From: an uncultured bacterium
GTDB taxonomy: Bacteria; Armatimonadota; JACIXR01
Assembly (NCBI GenBank): GCA_938041455.1
Contig: CALITO010000007.1
Span: 1 to 64,000 of the forward strand
DNA: 64,000 nt
Direction: 5' to 3'
Shown: positions 51,997 to 62,111 of the stretch, one piece after another
How the letters are laid out: each line of letters opens with the position of its first letter
Position numbering within the stretch: the stretch's first letter is position 1
Made by a program: the position numbers and the translations under genes
Notes under the pieces: generated by a model
Told to the model about the DNA's origin: nothing
Database searches by the model: none
Seen by the model: the letters and a program-made list of their open reading frames with translations, nothing else

Positions 51997-53562
51997 ATGG
52001 CGAAGGTGACGATTTTGGATGGAGCTCGCTCAATCGGCGGCTCAAAAATACATCTCCAAGCGGGGGAGAGGGGACTTCTGCTCGATTTCGGAATCAATTT
52101 TAAGAGATGGGCACTTTATTACGAGGAGTTCCTCGGACCTCGCACCGCAAGAGGTATAAACGACCTACTCGTCCTCGGGATCCTCCCTCCCCTTAAGAAC
52201 CTCTATCGTAGGGACATCTTCCCCTCCGACTTCAACTTCTCCCCCCTGGATAAGGAACTACCTTTGGAGGCTGTTTTCATCAGCCACGCCCATCTCGACC
52301 ATTGCGGACATATAGGTCTTCTAAGGGGAGATATACCCATCTACACCTCCTCTTTGACCGCTCTTTTTATGAAGGCTATACAGGATACCGGTAAGAGCGG
52401 GCTTTTCAGCGAAATGGTTTATATAACTAAAAGGCAATCTTCCGAGGACCAAAGATTATTGGAATCAACTAAAAATAGGGAAGGGAAAACCTTTTTCCTA
52501 TTCGGGGATATAAAAGAAACTATGAAGGAGTTTTGGAGGAGGTCTCCCTACAGCGAGGGAACTCCTTTTGCTATGAAGCCTTTGTGTCCCGCGGAAAATA
52601 AGATAGGGGGTATGGAAATTCGCCATTATCCTGTTGACCACTCCATCTTGGGTGCCTCAGCATATGCCTTTCAAACCGAGGAAGGATGGATAGTATATAC
52701 GGGAGACCTTCGCCTTGGGGGTAGTTTGGGTAAATCCACAGAGAAATTTGTGGAGGAGGTCGCTAACCTCCATCCCCTCGCCCTGCTCATAGAAGGAACG
52801 AACCTACAAGAGGAAGAAGCGGGGAAGATAAGGGAAATAGATGTTTACGAGAATTGCCTCAAAGAGGTAAAGGAAGCAGATGGCAAGATGGTGGTGGCGG
52901 ACTTCGCCTCTCGCAATCTGGAACGCCTTCAATCCTTCCTCCAAATCGCTAAGGATACCAATCGGAAGTTGCTCATCTTGACCAAGGATATGTATCTCTT
53001 AGAAGCTCTGGACAGCGTTGAAGGGACCAACTTACATAATGACGAGAACATATATATGTTTGAGGAAATGGAGGAAGCTCGTCGCGCCTGGGAAAAAGGA
53101 CTTATAGAGAATTATAAAGAGAAGTTTATTGAACCGGCTGAAGTTAAGAGGAACCCCGGCGACTATATCTTGTGCTTGAGTTTTTTGGATATAAAGCATC
53201 TCACTGATACGGCTTCCGAGAGAGGAGGAATTTACATCTACTCCTCAAGCGAGGCATTCACGGAGGAGCAGGAGATAGATTTCAGGCGCCTCAACAACTG
53301 GCTGAAGTTTCTCAATCTTAAACCTATTGGTTTTTACCTGGATGAAAACTATAGACCCCATTTTACTCCCGGCTATCACTGCTCAGGGCACGCCAGCAGG
53401 GAAGAACTTTTTGAAATGGTGAGATGTATTCGCCCGAAGTTCCTCCTACCCCTTCACACGGAAGCCCCTCAGGCTTACCAGGATTTGAGCGATATAACAC
53501 ATATATTATTAGATGATAAACGGACAAGGGAATTGGAGGTGAACTTCCTTGAGAAGCCTTAA
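51997..53562 (+). CDS. RNase J-like metallo-beta-lactamase (beta-CASP) nuclease
   Basis: 521 residues. The metallo-beta-lactamase motif 2 is ISHAHLDHCGH, with further metal ligands in PVDHS and YTGD. Beta-CASP motifs are visible as IEGTN (motif A acid), GHAS (motif B) and LPLHTE (motif C). Such enzymes cleave or trim RNA, or sometimes DNA, in the cytoplasm. It lacks the C-terminal domain of RNase J and is nearer to the shorter archaeal-type or uncharacterised bacterial forms. Insertions between motif 2 and the DHS site are long. It overlaps the next gene by 14 bases. Confidence 0.83.
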   Translation: MAKVTILDGARSIGGSKIHLQAGERGLLLDFGINFKRWALYYEEFLGPRTARGINDLLVLGILPPLKNLYRRDIFPSDFNFSPLDKELPLEAVFISHAHLDHCGHIGLLRGDIPIYTSSLTALFMKAIQDTGKSGLFSEMVYITKRQSSEDQRLLESTKNREGKTFFLFGDIKETMKEFWRRSPYSEGTPFAMKPLCPAENKIGGMEIRHYPVDHSILGASAYAFQTEEGWIVYTGDLRLGGSLGKSTEKFVEEVANLHPLALLIEGTNLQEEEAGKIREIDVYENCLKEVKEADGKMVVADFASRNLERLQSFLQIAKDTNRKLLILTKDMYLLEALDSVEGTNLHNDENIYMFEEMEEARRAWEKGLIENYKEKFIEPAEVKRNPGDYILCLSFLDIKHLTDTASERGGIYIYSSSEAFTEEQEIDFRRLNNWLKFLNLKPIGFYLDENYRPHFTPGYHCSGHASREELFEMVRCIRPKFLLPLHTEAPQAYQDLSDITHILLDDKRTRELEVNFLEKP

Positions 53563-55387
53563 ATTTCTCGCCTTCTTCCTTATGGCACTTCCTTTATCCG
53601 GTGCAGTCTATTATGTTGACATTCAGAATCCCAGCGCCTCCGATGATAACCCTGGCACAGCCCAATTGCCTTTTAGGAGCATAAATAAGGCAGCGCAGAT
53701 AGTGGAGCCTGGCGATACCGTGGTTGTAAAGCCGGGAATCTATAGAGAACATATAAGGTTAGTGAAGAGTGGCAAATTGGGCGCGCCCATAACCTTCGTC
53801 GCCGACCCGCCCCATTCAGTGGTAGTGAGTGGGGCAGATATAATAAAGGGGTGGCAAAAAGCGGAGGGCAACGAGCCGATATATTTTGTAAGATGGCCTC
53901 ATCGCTTCGTAATAAATGTGCGTCCCGACGGCTCCCTTGTTGAGCACCATCCTGATGACGAAGAGCACAAACTGTGGGGTAGAGCGGAGTTGGCTGTTGT
54001 AGACGGCAAACTTTGCCTCCCTGCTCTTACCATTGAGGATTTAAGGAAACTCTGGCGCCTTCACGAAGAAGCTATGAAAGAAGGCAAACCTTCCCCCTCT
54101 CTCAAGCCTCCCCTACCTGATCTTGGCGGTCCTTTCGGGGGGATGTTCTGTGCTGATACTGAAAATCAACTCCTTTATATCTGGCTGGCAGATGGCTCCG
54201 ACCCAAATGAACACCAGGTGGAATGCGCCACCAGAGGTGCAGTATTTGGGCTGAGCCCTTGGGAAAATAAGGAAGGGGTGAAGTTCGTCTATGTCCGAGG
54301 ATTCGTCTTCCGTCACGCAGCCACTTTCCCCCAGAGAGCGGGTATCTGGCTTCTCGGGGCGCAAAACCTACTTGAAGATTGCATAATTGAGGAAATGGCG
54401 GGAGGAGGTGTAGCAGTGAATGGGACTGTTCGCAGATGTATCATTCGCCGTTGTGGTCATACTGGTGGAGGAGCAATCGGCGAGAATTTCTCCAATGAGG
54501 ACACCATTTGGGAGGATAACTGCTGGAAACCTATAGACAGGGGTTGGGATGCAGGCGGTTTCAAGTTAGCATTGGCCAAAAACGGGGTTTTCCGCAACTG
54601 TATCTTCAAGCATAACGGTGGTCCAGGGCTTTGGTTTGACATAGATGTGAGAAATGTAGTAGTTACCAATTGCCTCTTCTATGGGAACGAGCACCAGGGA
54701 CTTTTCATAGAGATAAGCAGAAATATAACAGTCCTTGATAGCCTTTTCGCCTACAATGGGGTAGGAGTAGTGGGAGAAGTAGGAGAATGGGGCTGGGGAA
54801 TAGCGGGGCTTACAATAGCGGAAAGCCAAGATTGCCTCGTTGCTCGCAACACCTTTTATGGAAATAAAGATGGTATAGCCTTTAGGGAACAGGGACCTCG
54901 TCCCCTTCAAACGGAGGATGGAGAGATAGCCTATCACAATCAGGGCAATATAATTGTGAGGAATGTGCTGGCAAATAATAAAGGTTACCAATTGGCGCTT
55001 TGGTATGATAACCCGTTCTTCGGTTGGCATCCCGCTGAAAGGGAGAAATTCAAGGAGGAATCTGCTTATGAAGAGTGGGCGAAGGCTCATCCCCACCTCG
55101 TTTACGACCCCAAAGAAGCAGGAATGTTGATAGATTATAATCTATATTATGCTGGAGAAGGTGAGAAGTTGTTCCTCTACGGGGCTCCCTGGCGCCCGAG
55201 ATATAAAGAGTTGGGAAATTTAGCCACTTGGAATGAAGGAACCGGTTTTGACGCTCATAGTAAATTCGCTGACCCAATGTTCATCAATCCCCGAGGGGGT
55301 GATTTTCGCTTTCAAACAGCCAGCCCCGCCCTTCAACTCCACGCCGGATGCCTACACCCCCCATCTATCCCAGGGGAAAGTGAATAA
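53549..55387 (+). CDS. Secreted right-handed parallel beta-helix protein
   Basis: 612 residues with signal peptide (SLKFLAFFLMALPLSGA). YVDIQNPSASDDNPGTAQLPFRSINKAAQ is the usual opening of pectate-lyase-like and DUF1565 beta-helix proteins, followed by PGDTVVVKPGIY and many short strands (NCLFYGNEHQGLFIE, NTFYGNKDGIAF). It likely binds or cleaves polysaccharide outside the cytoplasm; no family-specific catalytic residues could be assigned. The start is TTG 53549, after GGAGGT, inside the end of the RNase gene. It converges with hypD with only one base between stops and no terminator. Confidence 0.82.
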   Translation: MRSLKFLAFFLMALPLSGAVYYVDIQNPSASDDNPGTAQLPFRSINKAAQIVEPGDTVVVKPGIYREHIRLVKSGKLGAPITFVADPPHSVVVSGADIIKGWQKAEGNEPIYFVRWPHRFVINVRPDGSLVEHHPDDEEHKLWGRAELAVVDGKLCLPALTIEDLRKLWRLHEEAMKEGKPSPSLKPPLPDLGGPFGGMFCADTENQLLYIWLADGSDPNEHQVECATRGAVFGLSPWENKEGVKFVYVRGFVFRHAATFPQRAGIWLLGAQNLLEDCIIEEMAGGGVAVNGTVRRCIIRRCGHTGGGAIGENFSNEDTIWEDNCWKPIDRGWDAGGFKLALAKNGVFRNCIFKHNGGPGLWFDIDVRNVVVTNCLFYGNEHQGLFIEISRNITVLDSLFAYNGVGVVGEVGEWGWGIAGLTIAESQDCLVARNTFYGNKDGIAFREQGPRPLQTEDGEIAYHNQGNIIVRNVLANNKGYQLALWYDNPFFGWHPAEREKFKEESAYEEWAKAHPHLVYDPKEAGMLIDYNLYYAGEGEKLFLYGAPWRPRYKELGNLATWNEGTGFDAHSKFADPMFINPRGGDFRFQTASPALQLHAGCLHPPSIPGESE

Positions 55388-55388
55388 A

Positions 55389-56480
55389 TTAAAGGGCGAG
55401 GACACCGTATTTGTAGTGGGCAGCGCAGGTGCCCTCTGAGGAAACCATACAGGGTCCTATCGGGTAGGAAGGAGTGCAAACCTTTCTGAATAGGGGACAT
55501 TCACTTGGCTCCTTCACCCCTCTTATAACCTCCCCACACTTGCACAGGGGATTTTCCTCTACCTGGGGAATGTCCAGTCCTTCTAAGAGCCTTTCCGCAT
55601 CATAGTTTTTGTATTCCTCCTTTATTCCCAAGGCAGTGGAAGGGAGATATCCCAGCCCCCGCCACAGGGCGTCCCTCCTCTCAAAGACACGCCACATAAT
55701 ATCCAATGCCTGGGGATTCCCCTCCTCCCTAACCGCCCTCCTATATTGGATTTTCACATCCGCTTCCCCCTTGTCCAGCATATCCAAAAGCATATATATT
55801 GATTGAAGGATATCTAATGGTTCAAACCCCGCTATTACGCAGGGGATACCATATTCCTCGGGAATGAATCTATAGGGCTTGGCACCTATTATGGTGGAAA
55901 CATGACCGGGGCAGATAAAGCCTTTTATATTTATCTCGCCCATTTCAAGGAGGGCTCTCATAGCGGGAGGAATGAGCTTGTGCAAACTGAAGACCTTGAA
56001 ATTGTCCATTTTTTCCTCCCTTGCTCTCAATATAACGGATGCTACACCGGGAGCGGTTGTCTCAAAGCCCACTGCCAAGAAGATGGAGAGTTTATGAGGA
56101 TTTTCCCTTGCTATTTTCAGGGCATCAAGAGGGGAATAGACGACCCTTATATCCGCTCCCTCCGCCCGCTTTTTCTCCAGGCTTCCCGTTTTCGCTGGCA
56201 CTTTCATCATATCGCCGAATGTAAGTAAGATGGAATCGGGAAGTCCAGCAAGGGCAAGTGCTCGCTCTATATCCTGCTGAGCAGTTACGCAAACGGGACA
56301 GCCAGGACCAGATATAACTTTTATGTTGGGAGGAAGCATCCCCCGTATGCCGAAACGGAAAAGGGAAACAGTATGCGTTCCACATACCTCCATAAATAGA
56401 GCGGGGAAATCATAAGCGGATATCCTTTTTAATAGCCCCTGAACAAGCTCTTTATTTCTGAATTCCTCTATGAATTTCAT
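55389..56480 (-). CDS. hypD: Hydrogenase maturation protein HypD
   Basis: 363 residues. HypD is the Fe-S scaffold on which, with HypC, the Fe(CN)2CO unit of [NiFe] hydrogenase is built. MEVCGTHTVS, SGPGCPVCVT and FICPGHVSTIIG are the family blocks, and the C-terminal Cys cluster (LCKCGEV, SECPLF, KVCTP) fits the [4Fe-4S] site. It overlaps hypC by four bases (ATGA) and is the last gene of the hydrogenase operon. There is no gap for a terminator before the convergent beta-helix gene. Confidence 0.95.
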   Translation of the reverse strand: MKFIEEFRNKELVQGLLKRISAYDFPALFMEVCGTHTVSLFRFGIRGMLPPNIKVISGPGCPVCVTAQQDIERALALAGLPDSILLTFGDMMKVPAKTGSLEKKRAEGADIRVVYSPLDALKIARENPHKLSIFLAVGFETTAPGVASVILRAREEKMDNFKVFSLHKLIPPAMRALLEMGEINIKGFICPGHVSTIIGAKPYRFIPEEYGIPCVIAGFEPLDILQSIYMLLDMLDKGEADVKIQYRRAVREEGNPQALDIMWRVFERRDALWRGLGYLPSTALGIKEEYKNYDAERLLEGLDIPQVEENPLCKCGEVIRGVKEPSECPLFRKVCTPSYPIGPCMVSSEGTCAAHYKYGVLAL

Positions 56481-56692
56481 TCTTCGGGTAGATGGGCGAG
56501 GATGTTAAGCATTATATCCGCTTCTTCCTCGTCTATCTTGGAAATGGCGAAGCCGGCGTGGATTATCACATAATCCCCCTCTTTGACATCTTTCAAAAGT
56601 TCAAGGGAAACTTCCCTCTGTATCCCCCCTACCTCCGCTATCGCCTCTCTTCCCTCTATCTTCACTATTTTAGCCGGGGTGCCCAGACACAT
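56477..56692 (-). CDS. hypC: Hydrogenase maturation chaperone HypC
   Basis: 71 residues from ATG 56692, which puts the essential Cys at position 2 (MCLGTPAKIV); the track start two codons earlier (TTG 56698) would not. AGGAGGT precedes it at good spacing. HypC carries the Fe(CN)2CO group between HypD and the large-subunit precursor. The 5' end overlaps the hypF stop by 23 bases and the 3' end overlaps hypD. Confidence 0.94.
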   Translation of the reverse strand: MCLGTPAKIVKIEGREAIAEVGGIQREVSLELLKDVKEGDYVIIHAGFAISKIDEEEADIMLNILAHLPEE

Positions 56693-59015
56693 CTTCAATA
56701 CACCTCCTTCTCAGTGTTCGTGCTATAACTACCTGCCCAAGGGCTATCCCCCCGTCATTTGTAGGCACCTTTCTATGAGCCAGGATATAGAAACCCTCTT
56801 CCTCCAATCTTCTTTTAGTCATTCCTAAAAGTAGAGAATTTTGAAAAACTCCACCGCTTAAAGCGACGGTATTTACCCCCGTTCTTCGTCGGAGAATTTT
56901 CAGAACCTCGACCAGCATCTCCACAACACTTCTGTGAAAGCGTGAGGCTATGTATCCCTTTGATTTTCCCCGCTTTAAATCTCCCAATATTTCCTCTATC
57001 ACTGGTAAAGGGTTAATTATTATGGGGGCATCTTCCTCAAATTTGAATTGGTAGAAATCCTCGCATTCCTCAGCAACAGCCTCAAGTTCGCTTGCCGATT
57101 GCCCCTCATAGGTATTTATCTGGCTTATGCCTATCAAGGAGGATACCGCATCGAAAAGTCTCCCCATACTGGAGGCAGGGGGTGAATTGAAGCCTCTCTT
57201 AATCATCTTCCTTATCGCCTCTACCTTCTCCTTCCCTATCTCAGATAGAGAGTGGGCGAATTCCCCGGGAAGTTTTCCCCAATCATCCAGCCATTCCTCT
57301 TTTCCCAACAGAACCAAGTAGGCGATAGCTACTCTCCAGGGTTCCCTCACCGCCCTCTCGCTCCCCGGTAAGGGTATATAGAGGAGGTGCGCCAATCTTT
57401 GGAATCCCTCGTAATTCGTGAGCATTATCTCCCCTCCCCAAATCTTGCCATCCGTTCCGTATCCCGTGCCATCCCAGGCAATACCCAGGACTTTCTCTCC
57501 TAATGGAACCTCGTTCTCCACCATACAGGAGGCTATATGGGCGAAGTGATGTTGGATGGGGATGGCAGGAAGCCCAAGGGAGCGGGCATATATCGAAGAA
57601 TGATAGGCTGGATGAAGGTCATAAGCCACTAACTTCGGCTTTATATTGAGAAGATGCGAGAGATGTTTTATCGCCTTTCTGTAAGCCTCCAACCCTTCAG
57701 CGGTCTCCAAATCCCCTATATGTTGGCTAAGGAAAGCCCACCTATCCTTAGCGAGGCAAAAGGTGTTCTTCAAATCCCCTCCGCAGGCGAGGATTTCCTC
57801 ACCATTAACAGGTAGAGAAATCGGCAGGGGAACATAGCCCCTGGAACGCCTCACTATTCTCGCTTCGTCTTCAATGACTACTGCTACGCTATCATCGCAT
57901 CTCGCCACGATATCGCGGTTATGGAAGAGGAAGGCATCCGCCATATTCTTCAAATCCCGCCTCGCTTCCTCGTTGGAAGCGCAGATGGGGTTATCGCTTA
58001 TATTCCCGCTCGTCATAATGAGGGGGACATCACATTTCCTCAAAATGATATGATGGAGAGGTGTATAGGGGAGGAAAAGCCCGATGAATTTGTTGTTAGG
58101 AGCCACGGATGGCGCCATCCCGAAAGGCTCCCTCTTTCTGAGAAGGAGAATAGGTGCCTGGGGGGAAAGGAGCAATTCCTCCTCTTTAAGGGATAGATGA
58201 GCGAAAAGGCGAGCGGTGTGGACATCCTTTACCATCACCGCAAAGGGTTTAAAAGGGCGATTTTTCCGCTCCCTAAGCCTTTGAACCACTCCCTCGTCCA
58301 AAGCGTTGCAGGCGAGATGGAAACCCCCTAATCCCTTAATCGCTATAATCTTTCCCTCTAAAAGGAGCCGAACTGCTTCATCAATCGCATTTTTATATCT
58401 TCTTTTACCGCCTATTTCCAACCATATCCGGGGACCGCACTTTGGACAAGCGATGGGCTGGGCGTGATATCTTCTGTCCTTTATATCCTCGTATTCCATA
58501 TGACAATCCTCGCACATTTGAAATTTCTTCATACTCGTTCGTTCCCTATCATAGGGAAGGGCACGAATGATGGTGAAGCGTGGACCGCATCTCGTGCAGT
58601 TAGTGAAAGGATAAAGGTAGCGTCTCTCCTCGGGAGAGAAGGTTTCCTCAAGACAGAGTTGGCAGGTGGCGATATCGGGAAGGGGAAATAAGATTTCCAC
58701 CTTCCCCTCTTCGCTTCTCTCTATGCGAAAATCAGTATAACCCACGGGAGCAAGATATGTTATCAGGAGCGACTCCAGCATAACGAAGGGAGGCGGGGAG
58801 TCCTTCAAGGAATCCAGAAATCTTCGCAAATGGTCTTCCTGTCCCTCTACTTCAACGACGATTCCTTCTGGACTATTGCGAACAAATCCTTTGAGAGCAA
58901 AAGACGAAGCAAGGCGGTGGATAAAGGGGCGAAAACCCATTCCCTGAACTGCCCCTTTAACTAAGAGCCTTGCTCTGGATATTCCCCTCGTCGGGGCTCG
59001 CTGAAGAGAGCTCAT
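56670..59015 (-). CDS. hypF: Carbamoyltransferase HypF
   Basis: 781 residues, full length. HypF converts carbamoyl phosphate to the carbamoyl-AMP passed to HypE for cyanide ligand synthesis. Domains in order: acylphosphatase (VKGAVQGMGFRPF, about 18-105), two zinc-finger pairs (CQLC/CTRC and CEDC/CPKC), YrdC-like (KGLGGFHLACNA) and Kae1-like carbamoyltransferase (HHFAHIASCM, SGGVFQN). No residues appear missing. The gene lies 26 bases after hypA in the operon; hypE and hypB are not in the window. Confidence 0.95.
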   Translation of the reverse strand: MSSLQRAPTRGISRARLLVKGAVQGMGFRPFIHRLASSFALKGFVRNSPEGIVVEVEGQEDHLRRFLDSLKDSPPPFVMLESLLITYLAPVGYTDFRIERSEEGKVEILFPLPDIATCQLCLEETFSPEERRYLYPFTNCTRCGPRFTIIRALPYDRERTSMKKFQMCEDCHMEYEDIKDRRYHAQPIACPKCGPRIWLEIGGKRRYKNAIDEAVRLLLEGKIIAIKGLGGFHLACNALDEGVVQRLRERKNRPFKPFAVMVKDVHTARLFAHLSLKEEELLLSPQAPILLLRKREPFGMAPSVAPNNKFIGLFLPYTPLHHIILRKCDVPLIMTSGNISDNPICASNEEARRDLKNMADAFLFHNRDIVARCDDSVAVVIEDEARIVRRSRGYVPLPISLPVNGEEILACGGDLKNTFCLAKDRWAFLSQHIGDLETAEGLEAYRKAIKHLSHLLNIKPKLVAYDLHPAYHSSIYARSLGLPAIPIQHHFAHIASCMVENEVPLGEKVLGIAWDGTGYGTDGKIWGGEIMLTNYEGFQRLAHLLYIPLPGSERAVREPWRVAIAYLVLLGKEEWLDDWGKLPGEFAHSLSEIGKEKVEAIRKMIKRGFNSPPASSMGRLFDAVSSLIGISQINTYEGQSASELEAVAEECEDFYQFKFEEDAPIIINPLPVIEEILGDLKRGKSKGYIASRFHRSVVEMLVEVLKILRRRTGVNTVALSGGVFQNSLLLGMTKRRLEEEGFYILAHRKVPTNDGGIALGQVVIARTLRRRCIEDVSGHPG

Positions 59016-59041
59016 TATAAAGGCTTGTTTATCTCCTGCTT

Positions 59042-59377
59042 TTATTCCAATTTACCCAAGGCCCAATCCTCTATCAAGGACAACTCCACCTCAGCGCTAC
59101 CGCAACTTGGGCAGGTGTCAAAGGGAGAATTGAGGAGGAAAACCGTTCCACACTCTTTGCAAGTAGCCTGCATTTCCATCTCTTTTAATTCAAAGGAGGT
59201 CTCCTTAAGGAATGTGTTTTGTTTGATTTCGTCTATTATTTCCAGAAGCTCCTCCTTATCCACCCCCGCAGTGGGATTTACCAAAACCTCCACTTTGCTC
59301 AGGATGGGCAGATTCTCCTTTTGTGCCCTCTCCAAGACAGCTCTCAATATGCTTTGTGCTCTTGCGGTTTCATGCAT
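59042..59377 (-). CDS. hypA: Hydrogenase nickel-insertion protein HypA
   Basis: 111 residues. MHE at the N-terminus supplies the nickel ligand His2, and two CxxC pairs (C73/C76 and C89/C92) form the structural zinc site. HypA with HypB loads nickel into the large subunit. It overlaps the hydrogenase small-subunit gene by eight bases, so maturation and structural genes are coupled. Confidence 0.94.
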   Translation of the reverse strand: MHETARAQSILRAVLERAQKENLPILSKVEVLVNPTAGVDKEELLEIIDEIKQNTFLKETSFELKEMEMQATCKECGTVFLLNSPFDTCPSCGSAEVELSLIEDWALGKLE

Positions 59378-59894
59378 CTTCTAATCCGCTCTCCTTTCTT
59401 AAGGCAGAAAGGATTTCCTCAGGGGGTATCTGTTCCTCCCTCTCATAGGCAACCTTCTTGGGAAGGAGTCCCAATGCTAAGGCAACGCCGTAGATTATCG
59501 CTTCCGGGCGAGGGGGACAGCCAGGGACGAAGAGGTCGACGGGTATGACCTTATCTAAGCCACCCACTACATTATATGTATCGAACCAGATGCTGCCTCC
59601 CGTAGCGCAGGAACCAATAGCCAAAACGACCTTTGGGTCAGGGGTAGAGTCGTATAGGCGTTTTAAAGGTTCGACCATCGGGCGAGTAACAGGACCGGCA
59701 ACTATAAGCACATCCGCGTGCCTCGGTGAGCCAACAAGTTTTATCCCGAAGCGCTCCACATCGAAATAGGGAGTAAGGACATCCAATATCTCTATATCGC
59801 AGGCATTACAGCCACCAGTATTGGTATGGAATACCCATAACGACCTTCCGAACGCTTTCGCTGAATATCTTCTAACTATTCCTTCTCTGAACAT
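59370..59894 (-). CDS. Group 4 [NiFe] hydrogenase small subunit (NuoB/EchC-like)
   Basis: 174 residues, the short form without Tat signal or extra clusters, as in energy-converting hydrogenases and NuoB. The proximal [4Fe-4S] ligands are C29 and C32 (GGCNACDIEI), C96 (GSCATGG) and C126 (PGCPPRPE). It passes electrons from the ferredoxin-like subunit to the NiFe centre on the cytoplasmic side of the membrane. It is unusual in being the last structural gene, next to hypA. An AAGGAG lies upstream of ATG 59894. Confidence 0.9.
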   Translation of the reverse strand: MFREGIVRRYSAKAFGRSLWVFHTNTGGCNACDIEILDVLTPYFDVERFGIKLVGSPRHADVLIVAGPVTRPMVEPLKRLYDSTPDPKVVLAIGSCATGGSIWFDTYNVVGGLDKVIPVDLFVPGCPPRPEAIIYGVALALGLLPKKVAYEREEQIPPEEILSALRKESGLEDA

Positions 59895-59931
59895 TTTCTA
59901 ACTTTCACTCCTTTTTATGAATTATACACCT

Positions 59932-61425
59932 TTATTTAAAGGGAGCCAAAAGGGAGAGGGAATTAAGCAGGGGATGAAGGATTTGAGGATAGAGACCGAG
60001 GAGGAAGGATAGAATGGTGAGAAGGAGGATGGGGAAAAGGATAGTTAAAGGTGCTTCCCTTGTCCCTTTTATTGTCTTGCTTTTCTCCTCACCCCAAAAT
60101 ACGGTATAGGCGGCGCGGACGGCATAGAAAATGGTGAGGATGCTGGTAAGGAGGAGGATGATAAGGAGCCACCATAGACGAGCATCGGCTGAAGCGATTA
60201 TCAAAGTTAACTTGCTCATAAATCCAACAAAGGGAGGTAACCCGCTCAAGGAGAGAGCGCCGATGAAAAAGCAGGTCATCGTTATAGGCATATACTTTCC
60301 CACTCCACCCAATTCCTCTATGTTCCTTAGAGCAATGGAATATATTATCGCCCCAACGCACATAAAGAGAAGGGGTTTGGCAAGTATATGGCTTACCAAT
60401 TGATAAAATGCCCCGTAATATCCCAGATAGGTGCCCAGGCTCAAACCCATAGCAATGTATCCTATCTGGCTGATGCTGGAGTAGGCTAATAGCCTCTTTA
60501 GGTCCCCCTGCACCATTGCCAAAAGTGCGCCCAAGATCATGCTGAAAATAGCAAGCACCAAAAGGGAAGAGGCAACAGCTCCGTAAAAGGGGAAAAAGAG
60601 ACCCAAAGTGCGAAGGAGAGCATAAAGTCCCATCTCCGTCATAATGCCTGATAGGAGCACACTTATAGGTGTGGGCGCTTCCGCGTAAGCATCCGGTAGC
60701 CAGGGGTGGAAGGGGGCAAGCCCTGCCTTGGTGCCGAAGCCGACTATGAAGAGCACGGCGGATAAGAGGATTATATTAGCGGGAATTTGGGGTATGACAT
60801 CCTTTATATGAGTGAAGAGAAGAGGAGAACCCCGTGGGACAAGGGGAGCGGAAGCGGAATAGATGAGAACACAACCAAAAAGGGAGAAAGTGACGCCCAC
60901 AGTCAGGAGGAGAATATATTTATAGCCCGCCTCCAGAGCCCTCTTATCCCAATAGAAGGAGACCAAAAGGGCGGAGGTGATGGTTGTCGCCTCTATGGCA
61001 ACCCAAAGGATGATGATGTTGTTTGTGCTCACACTCCAAAGCATTGAGGATAGGAAAAAGAGGAAAAGGCTGTAGAAGATGCCCAACCGCCGCTCAAATA
61101 TCTCCGCCCCTACTCTGGCGATTAGGGGTTCCTGCCTCATATATCTCGTTGCAAAAAGGGCGGCAAGGAAACCTATGAAGCTTACGCCTACCACAAATAG
61201 AACACTTATCGGGTCTATAAGGAATTCCTGCCCAAAGGCGCTTATGTATCCCTCGTCAAGAACCCTCTGGAGAATGGGTAGTGAGAGGGCAAGGGGAATG
61301 AAGGAACCGATGATCGTTAATGGCTCTTTAGCGAGGGGGGAACGACGAAGGAGAAGAACTGCAAAGGAAAAAGGAATAGGGGAAAGAATCAGCAATAATA
61401 TCAGGTTAGCATTTGTGCAGACCAT
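59932..61425 (-). CDS. Proton-translocating membrane subunit (HyfF/NuoN/MrpD-like)
   Basis: 497 residues with about 14 membrane helices. The antiporter-like core has WLPDAYAEAPTPISVLLSG and a conserved Lys (GTKAGLAPFHPWLP), and LKRLLAYSSISQIGYIAMG, all standard for NuoL/M/N-type subunits. It should couple hydrogen metabolism to H+ or Na+ movement. Only one such subunit is in the window; others may lie beyond the right edge. It follows the HyfE-like gene by 11 bases. Confidence 0.9.
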   Translation of the reverse strand: MVCTNANLILLLILSPIPFSFAVLLLRRSPLAKEPLTIIGSFIPLALSLPILQRVLDEGYISAFGQEFLIDPISVLFVVGVSFIGFLAALFATRYMRQEPLIARVGAEIFERRLGIFYSLFLFFLSSMLWSVSTNNIIILWVAIEATTITSALLVSFYWDKRALEAGYKYILLLTVGVTFSLFGCVLIYSASAPLVPRGSPLLFTHIKDVIPQIPANIILLSAVLFIVGFGTKAGLAPFHPWLPDAYAEAPTPISVLLSGIMTEMGLYALLRTLGLFFPFYGAVASSLLVLAIFSMILGALLAMVQGDLKRLLAYSSISQIGYIAMGLSLGTYLGYYGAFYQLVSHILAKPLLFMCVGAIIYSIALRNIEELGGVGKYMPITMTCFFIGALSLSGLPPFVGFMSKLTLIIASADARLWWLLIILLLTSILTIFYAVRAAYTVFWGEEKSKTIKGTREAPLTILFPILLLTILSFLLGLYPQILHPLLNSLSLLAPFK

Positions 61426-61436
61426 CTTTCACCTCT

Positions 61437-62111
61437 TCACCAGTGGAGTTCCGTCAGATGGTAAGTATCGGTGGTGCCTACCACCTCCCTCAAGCCCCTG
61501 ATGATGAATAGTAGCATATACACCGCTAGGACAACATCGGTGACGATGCCGATGATGACGGTTTCCTTAAGTCCCGGGGCAAGGCTGACGAGGGAGAGGT
61601 GGGCACCATTTTCCAAAAGACACAGCGCAATAGCGGTCTTGAAAGCATCCCTACGGGTGAGAATGCCATAAAGACCAAGGGAAAACACCGTTAGGGAAAC
61701 CGCCACATTTGTGCGGAATGGTTCCTCTGTTGCCAAGGGGGTAGGGGCAAGGAAGTGAACATATTTATGCGTTAACTCATAGAGCAATATTGCTAAAACT
61801 GTGACGATGGCAACGGAGGGAGCAAAGGGGATTATCGCCTTCACTTCATACTCGGGCATTCCCTTTATGAAGCTTAAGAGGAGCCAGGTAACGATGAGGA
61901 ACTTGGTGACGAAAGCGACAGCTGACCAGATGAAAAGGGTTGGTGCCTGGGTGGCGAAGAGGGATATCACGCTAGTCATAATCAGAGCTTGAATGGCATA
62001 GATATACGCAGCATAGCGGAGGTTACGAGCTGTCACCGCTCCGAAGGATGACACAATCATAGCGAAAGATAGGGAGGCTAACAGGCTTCGTATAGTCTCG
62101 CTATATTCCAT
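61437..62111 (-). CDS. HyfE-like hydrogenase membrane subunit
   Basis: 224 residues, about six or seven membrane helices and no cofactor motifs. The length, helix pattern and position between ferredoxin and HyfF-type genes match HyfE of hydrogenase-4/group 4 complexes, where the C-terminal half resembles NuoK/MrpC (LLENGAHLSLVSLAPGL). It is a membrane-arm subunit, probably in the proton path. It overlaps the ferredoxin gene by 11 bases. Confidence 0.82.
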   Translation of the reverse strand: MEYSETIRSLLASLSFAMIVSSFGAVTARNLRYAAYIYAIQALIMTSVISLFATQAPTLFIWSAVAFVTKFLIVTWLLLSFIKGMPEYEVKAIIPFAPSVAIVTVLAILLYELTHKYVHFLAPTPLATEEPFRTNVAVSLTVFSLGLYGILTRRDAFKTAIALCLLENGAHLSLVSLAPGLKETVIIGIVTDVVLAVYMLLFIIRGLREVVGTTDTYHLTELHW